A stretch of 16,915 bases of DNA from Methylacidiphilaceae bacterium UBA1321 (GTDB taxonomy: Bacteria > Verrucomicrobiota > Verrucomicrobiia > Methylacidiphilales > UBA1321), in the NCBI GenBank assembly GCA_002306945.1, contig DBTH01000002.1, positions 1 to 16,915 of the forward strand, given 5' to 3'. The translations under genes and the position numbers were made by a program. Shown here piece by piece: positions 14,839 through 16,915 of the stretch (position 1 is the first letter of the stretch; each line of letters opens with the position of its first letter). The notes under the pieces are model-generated. The model made no database searches, was not told the origin of the DNA, and saw only the letters and a program-made list of their open reading frames with translations.

Positions 14839-16563
14839 TCAGGCGAAGAGTGGAAGTGTTAAGGCGGAGGGGAATTCCGGTTGATGCAAAAGTTGAAGGG
14901 TGGTTCGTTTCCAGTTAAAGGGTTGGGCGTCGCGTGCGGGAATAGAGAAATCATTGGCCGAGCGGTCGAGTAGAGGAAATGCCGTTCCGGCGATTTCCAG
15001 ACCGATTCGTTCTCCAACGTCAAAGACGCATGAGGTGGGTTCCAAATCAAATTCCCAAAGTGTGGGGACATCCCGTTCGAGAGGCTTATTGCTGAAATGA
15101 TACTGTGAACGGCGCGCTCCGATGCAGATATTCCATGCTTGTCCGTCGCGGTCGATACGCGTGAGTTTTGCCACTAAATCGTGAGCGTTCGTCGAACTCG
15201 AAATATAGAGTCGGATGTGCGGGCGTCCGTAAACATGAACTTCTTCCGGAAGAGGCGCTGAACGATAAACTAAAACATTATTTCCGCCTTCAATCCTGTT
15301 TTGGCGGAATGGTCCAGCGGCAGCCATGGTACCGCCGGGGGCCAGGACAGGAACTTCCGGATCTATTACGACGACGTCACGATTCTCGGCCAACTCCGGT
15401 TTGTCAGCGGAAAGAGAGCCATTGCCTTTGATCGAATTGGCTTTGCCTCCTGAGTGCAAGTAATAGTCTCGCTTTTTGGGGGAAGGCTCCAGTTGCGCCC
15501 AAACCGCACACGTGCGCCAGCTGTTTTTTCCCAAATCAAAAACACGAACCTTTGCTTCATCCGTAAACGAATTGTCGCGTTTCAGCCAATGATTGAACCA
15601 TTTTAATAAAATCTGGTCGGTGTCTAGCAGGGCGTTCGCACCAAAGTCTTGTTCGCCAATATGACGATCCCATGGAATATGAGACCAGGGACCGACGATC
15701 AAATATTGATTGTCTCGGGCATGTTCGGTAGCGCCCTGACTCTTCAGATTCTCGTAACAATTGATGCTTCCCTCCGTATAGAAATCATACCAGCCAGCGA
15801 TATGGAGCGCAGGTACTGAGATGCGATCATATCGCGCACTCAGATCCATTTGCGACCAGTATTCACCGGGCAGGTCGTGGGTCATCCAGTCGGTGAAATA
15901 GGAGGGTAACTCCTCATCCTGTAGATGAACGAGATCGGAGAAAGGGGCGCGGCTATAGAATGAAGATAGTTGAGACCACGCGAGTTCGAGCTCCCGGCTT
16001 TGCCGTTTTAAGGACTTCTTGATTGCATCGCCGCGCAGCATCTGTGTCGCCCAGCTTACGGAATAGGCCAGACGAAACATGCCACCCATATAGAACCAAC
16101 CATGATAAAGATCTCCAGTGGTCATTGCGGGAGCTATGGCGACGAGTGAGGGAGGTTGTTCTGCAGCGGCGAGTAATTGCGTCAGTCCTTGATAAGAAAA
16201 TCCATACATGCCTACTTGTCCTGTCGATTCAGGAAGACCGGACACCCATTGAATGGCATCGTACCCATCGTTTGACTCATGACGAAACGGATAGAAATCG
16301 CCCCCGGAATCACCCCGACCGCGCACGTCCTGGATGACGACATTATATCCGTTCCGGGCAAACCACACGGGGTGTGCGTGAACGACGGTGGATGCAATGT
16401 CTCGTCCGTAGGGTTGCCGCATCAGGAGGGTGGGCGCGGGACGATTTCCCGCCGGAATATAATGATCGGAAACCAGCGTAACGCCATCGCGGGTGCGCAT
16501 GGCGCGTCCACGGATCAGGCGGATGCCGTTGCCACAGTCGACGCAGATTTCCGTGCGATTCAT
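14839..16563 (-). CDS. CocE/NonD-type alpha/beta hydrolase (X-Pro dipeptidyl-peptidase S15 superfamily)
   Basis: A 574-residue serine hydrolase of the CocE/NonD family, whose members cleave esters or acyl-amide bonds (cocaine esterase, X-Pro dipeptidyl peptidases, antibiotic acylases). The nucleophile elbow GFSYQG puts Ser123 as the catalytic serine. Asp260 in GWYD and His295 in GPWSH fit the rest of the triad. An oxyanion-region tyrosine is likely Tyr52 (QPYGRD). The C-terminal part (about 385-574) is the jelly-roll domain of this family. No signal peptide is visible, so it probably acts in the cytoplasm on an imported substrate. It overlaps the creatininase-like gene by ATGA and is followed 4 bp later by the ABC ATPase gene. 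Cocaine is not implied as the substrate. Confidence 0.92.
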   Translation of the reverse strand: MNRTEICVDCGNGIRLIRGRAMRTRDGVTLVSDHYIPAGNRPAPTLLMRQPYGRDIASTVVHAHPVWFARNGYNVVIQDVRGRGDSGGDFYPFRHESNDGYDAIQWVSGLPESTGQVGMYGFSYQGLTQLLAAAEQPPSLVAIAPAMTTGDLYHGWFYMGGMFRLAYSVSWATQMLRGDAIKKSLKRQSRELELAWSQLSSFYSRAPFSDLVHLQDEELPSYFTDWMTHDLPGEYWSQMDLSARYDRISVPALHIAGWYDFYTEGSINCYENLKSQGATEHARDNQYLIVGPWSHIPWDRHIGEQDFGANALLDTDQILLKWFNHWLKRDNSFTDEAKVRVFDLGKNSWRTCAVWAQLEPSPKKRDYYLHSGGKANSIKGNGSLSADKPELAENRDVVVIDPEVPVLAPGGTMAAAGPFRQNRIEGGNNVLVYRSAPLPEEVHVYGRPHIRLYISSSTNAHDLVAKLTRIDRDGQAWNICIGARRSQYHFSNKPLERDVPTLWEFDLEPTSCVFDVGERIGLEIAGTAFPLLDRSANDFSIPARDAQPFNWKRTTLQLLHQPEFPSALTLPLFA

Positions 16564-16915
16564 ATTTTTTGCAAATTGCGAAATGCGAACATTTCCTTAA
16601 GCACCTCAACCATGGCATGTGCCATCTGTTCGCGCCACAGCTCTCCTTTTTCTGCGGACGAGGCCGCCGGATCTCCAAGAATTCCCGAGGACGATATGTC
16701 GCGAGTCAGCCATGCAAAGGTAGCGGGACCATTTTCCGGCAACAGCTTGCCGGGTTCGTCCACGCGCCGTATATACGATGATGTATATTTGTCCGTGTGG
16801 ACTAAATCGGGAGTTGCGGCAAGGAGAAGGGATGTCTCCACTTCACCGCCATGATACCCATAAGTTTCTTCCTGTATTTCGATGCCTTTGAGTTTCACGC
16901 TTGCGCCGAGGCGAA
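16560..16915 (-). CDS. Creatininase-family amidohydrolase, C-terminal part (cut by right edge)
   Basis: The last 117 residues of an enzyme whose frame stays open to the right edge; whole family members are usually about 230-270 residues. The diagnostic element is HGGEVETSLLLA, with its His codon at 16853-16851, followed by PDLV and a hydrophilic region with an SSGILGDP motif. Creatininase-family enzymes use two metals to open cyclic amides or formamides, such as creatinine or pyrimidine and folate intermediates. The His of this motif is an active-site residue in characterised creatininases. GTG at 16898 is an internal codon, not the start. Its stop overlaps the CocE start by ATGA. This is the first gene visible in the minus-strand operon; the real start and promoter lie outside the window. 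Confidence 0.88.
   Translation of the reverse strand, partial: RLGASVKLKGIEIQEETYGYHGGEVETSLLLAATPDLVHTDKYTSSYIRRVDEPGKLLPENGPATFAWLTRDISSSGILGDPAASSAEKGELWREQMAHAMVEVLKEMFAFRNLQKI

Noticed and set aside
1..16915. CRISPR arrays, tRNA or rRNA genes, insertion sequences, phage genes
   Set aside because: No regularly spaced repeats, no cloverleaf or rRNA-like stretches, and no transposase or integrase motifs were seen on reading both strands.

Overview
The window most resembles a Gram-negative member of the PVC group, probably Verrucomicrobiota (Opitutales-like). Three signs point there. A PEP-CTERM-type sorting tail ends at the left edge. A type II pseudopilin carries the H-X9-DG signature common in Verrucomicrobia, Planctomycetes and Lentisphaerae. 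There is also a complete TonB-dependent outer-membrane receptor system. Few genes have a strong Shine-Dalgarno sequence. This assignment is inference from protein families, not from a marker gene.

Layout, left to right. (1) Positions 3-4300, plus strand: the tail of a PEP-CTERM-like protein, a secreted beta-rich protein resembling a carbohydrate-binding module, an H-X9-DG pseudopilin, a secreted SGNH/GDSL esterase and a large sodium:solute symporter. This looks like a surface and carbohydrate-use neighbourhood and ends at a hairpin (4299-4322). (2) Positions 4333-6446, minus strand: a cytoplasmic PAS-PAS histidine kinase (HisKA_3 type) and a NarL/LuxR-type response regulator, overlapping by ATGA. 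(3) Positions 6447-6702: a 256-bp divergent control region with a striking alternating array, TAAGG / CCTTA / TAAGG, at exact 10-bp steps. (4) Positions 6703-11079, plus strand: TonB-dependent receptor, ExbB, ExbD and TonB, which form a self-contained receptor plus energising complex. (5) Positions 11087-16915, minus strand: a tightly packed six-gene operon. In transcription order it reads creatininase-family hydrolase (cut by the right edge), CocE/NonD alpha/beta hydrolase, nitrate/sulfonate/taurine-type ABC ATPase and permease, DUF3891 protein, and amidase-signature hydrolase. Junctions are 4-bp overlaps or gaps of 4-6 bp.

How they may work together. The receptor, ExbBD and TonB import a scarce ligand across the outer membrane, and the divergent two-component pair is the natural candidate regulator. 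The minus-strand operon looks like a catabolic unit: an inner-membrane ABC importer for a small molecule and three cytoplasmic hydrolases for amide, cyclic amide and ester/acyl bonds, plus DUF3891, whose function is not known to me. The substrate cannot be read from the sequence. This operon is the best candidate here for an undescribed pathway. No tRNA, rRNA, CRISPR array, insertion sequence or phage gene was seen, and no gene-free stretch exceeds 300 bp.
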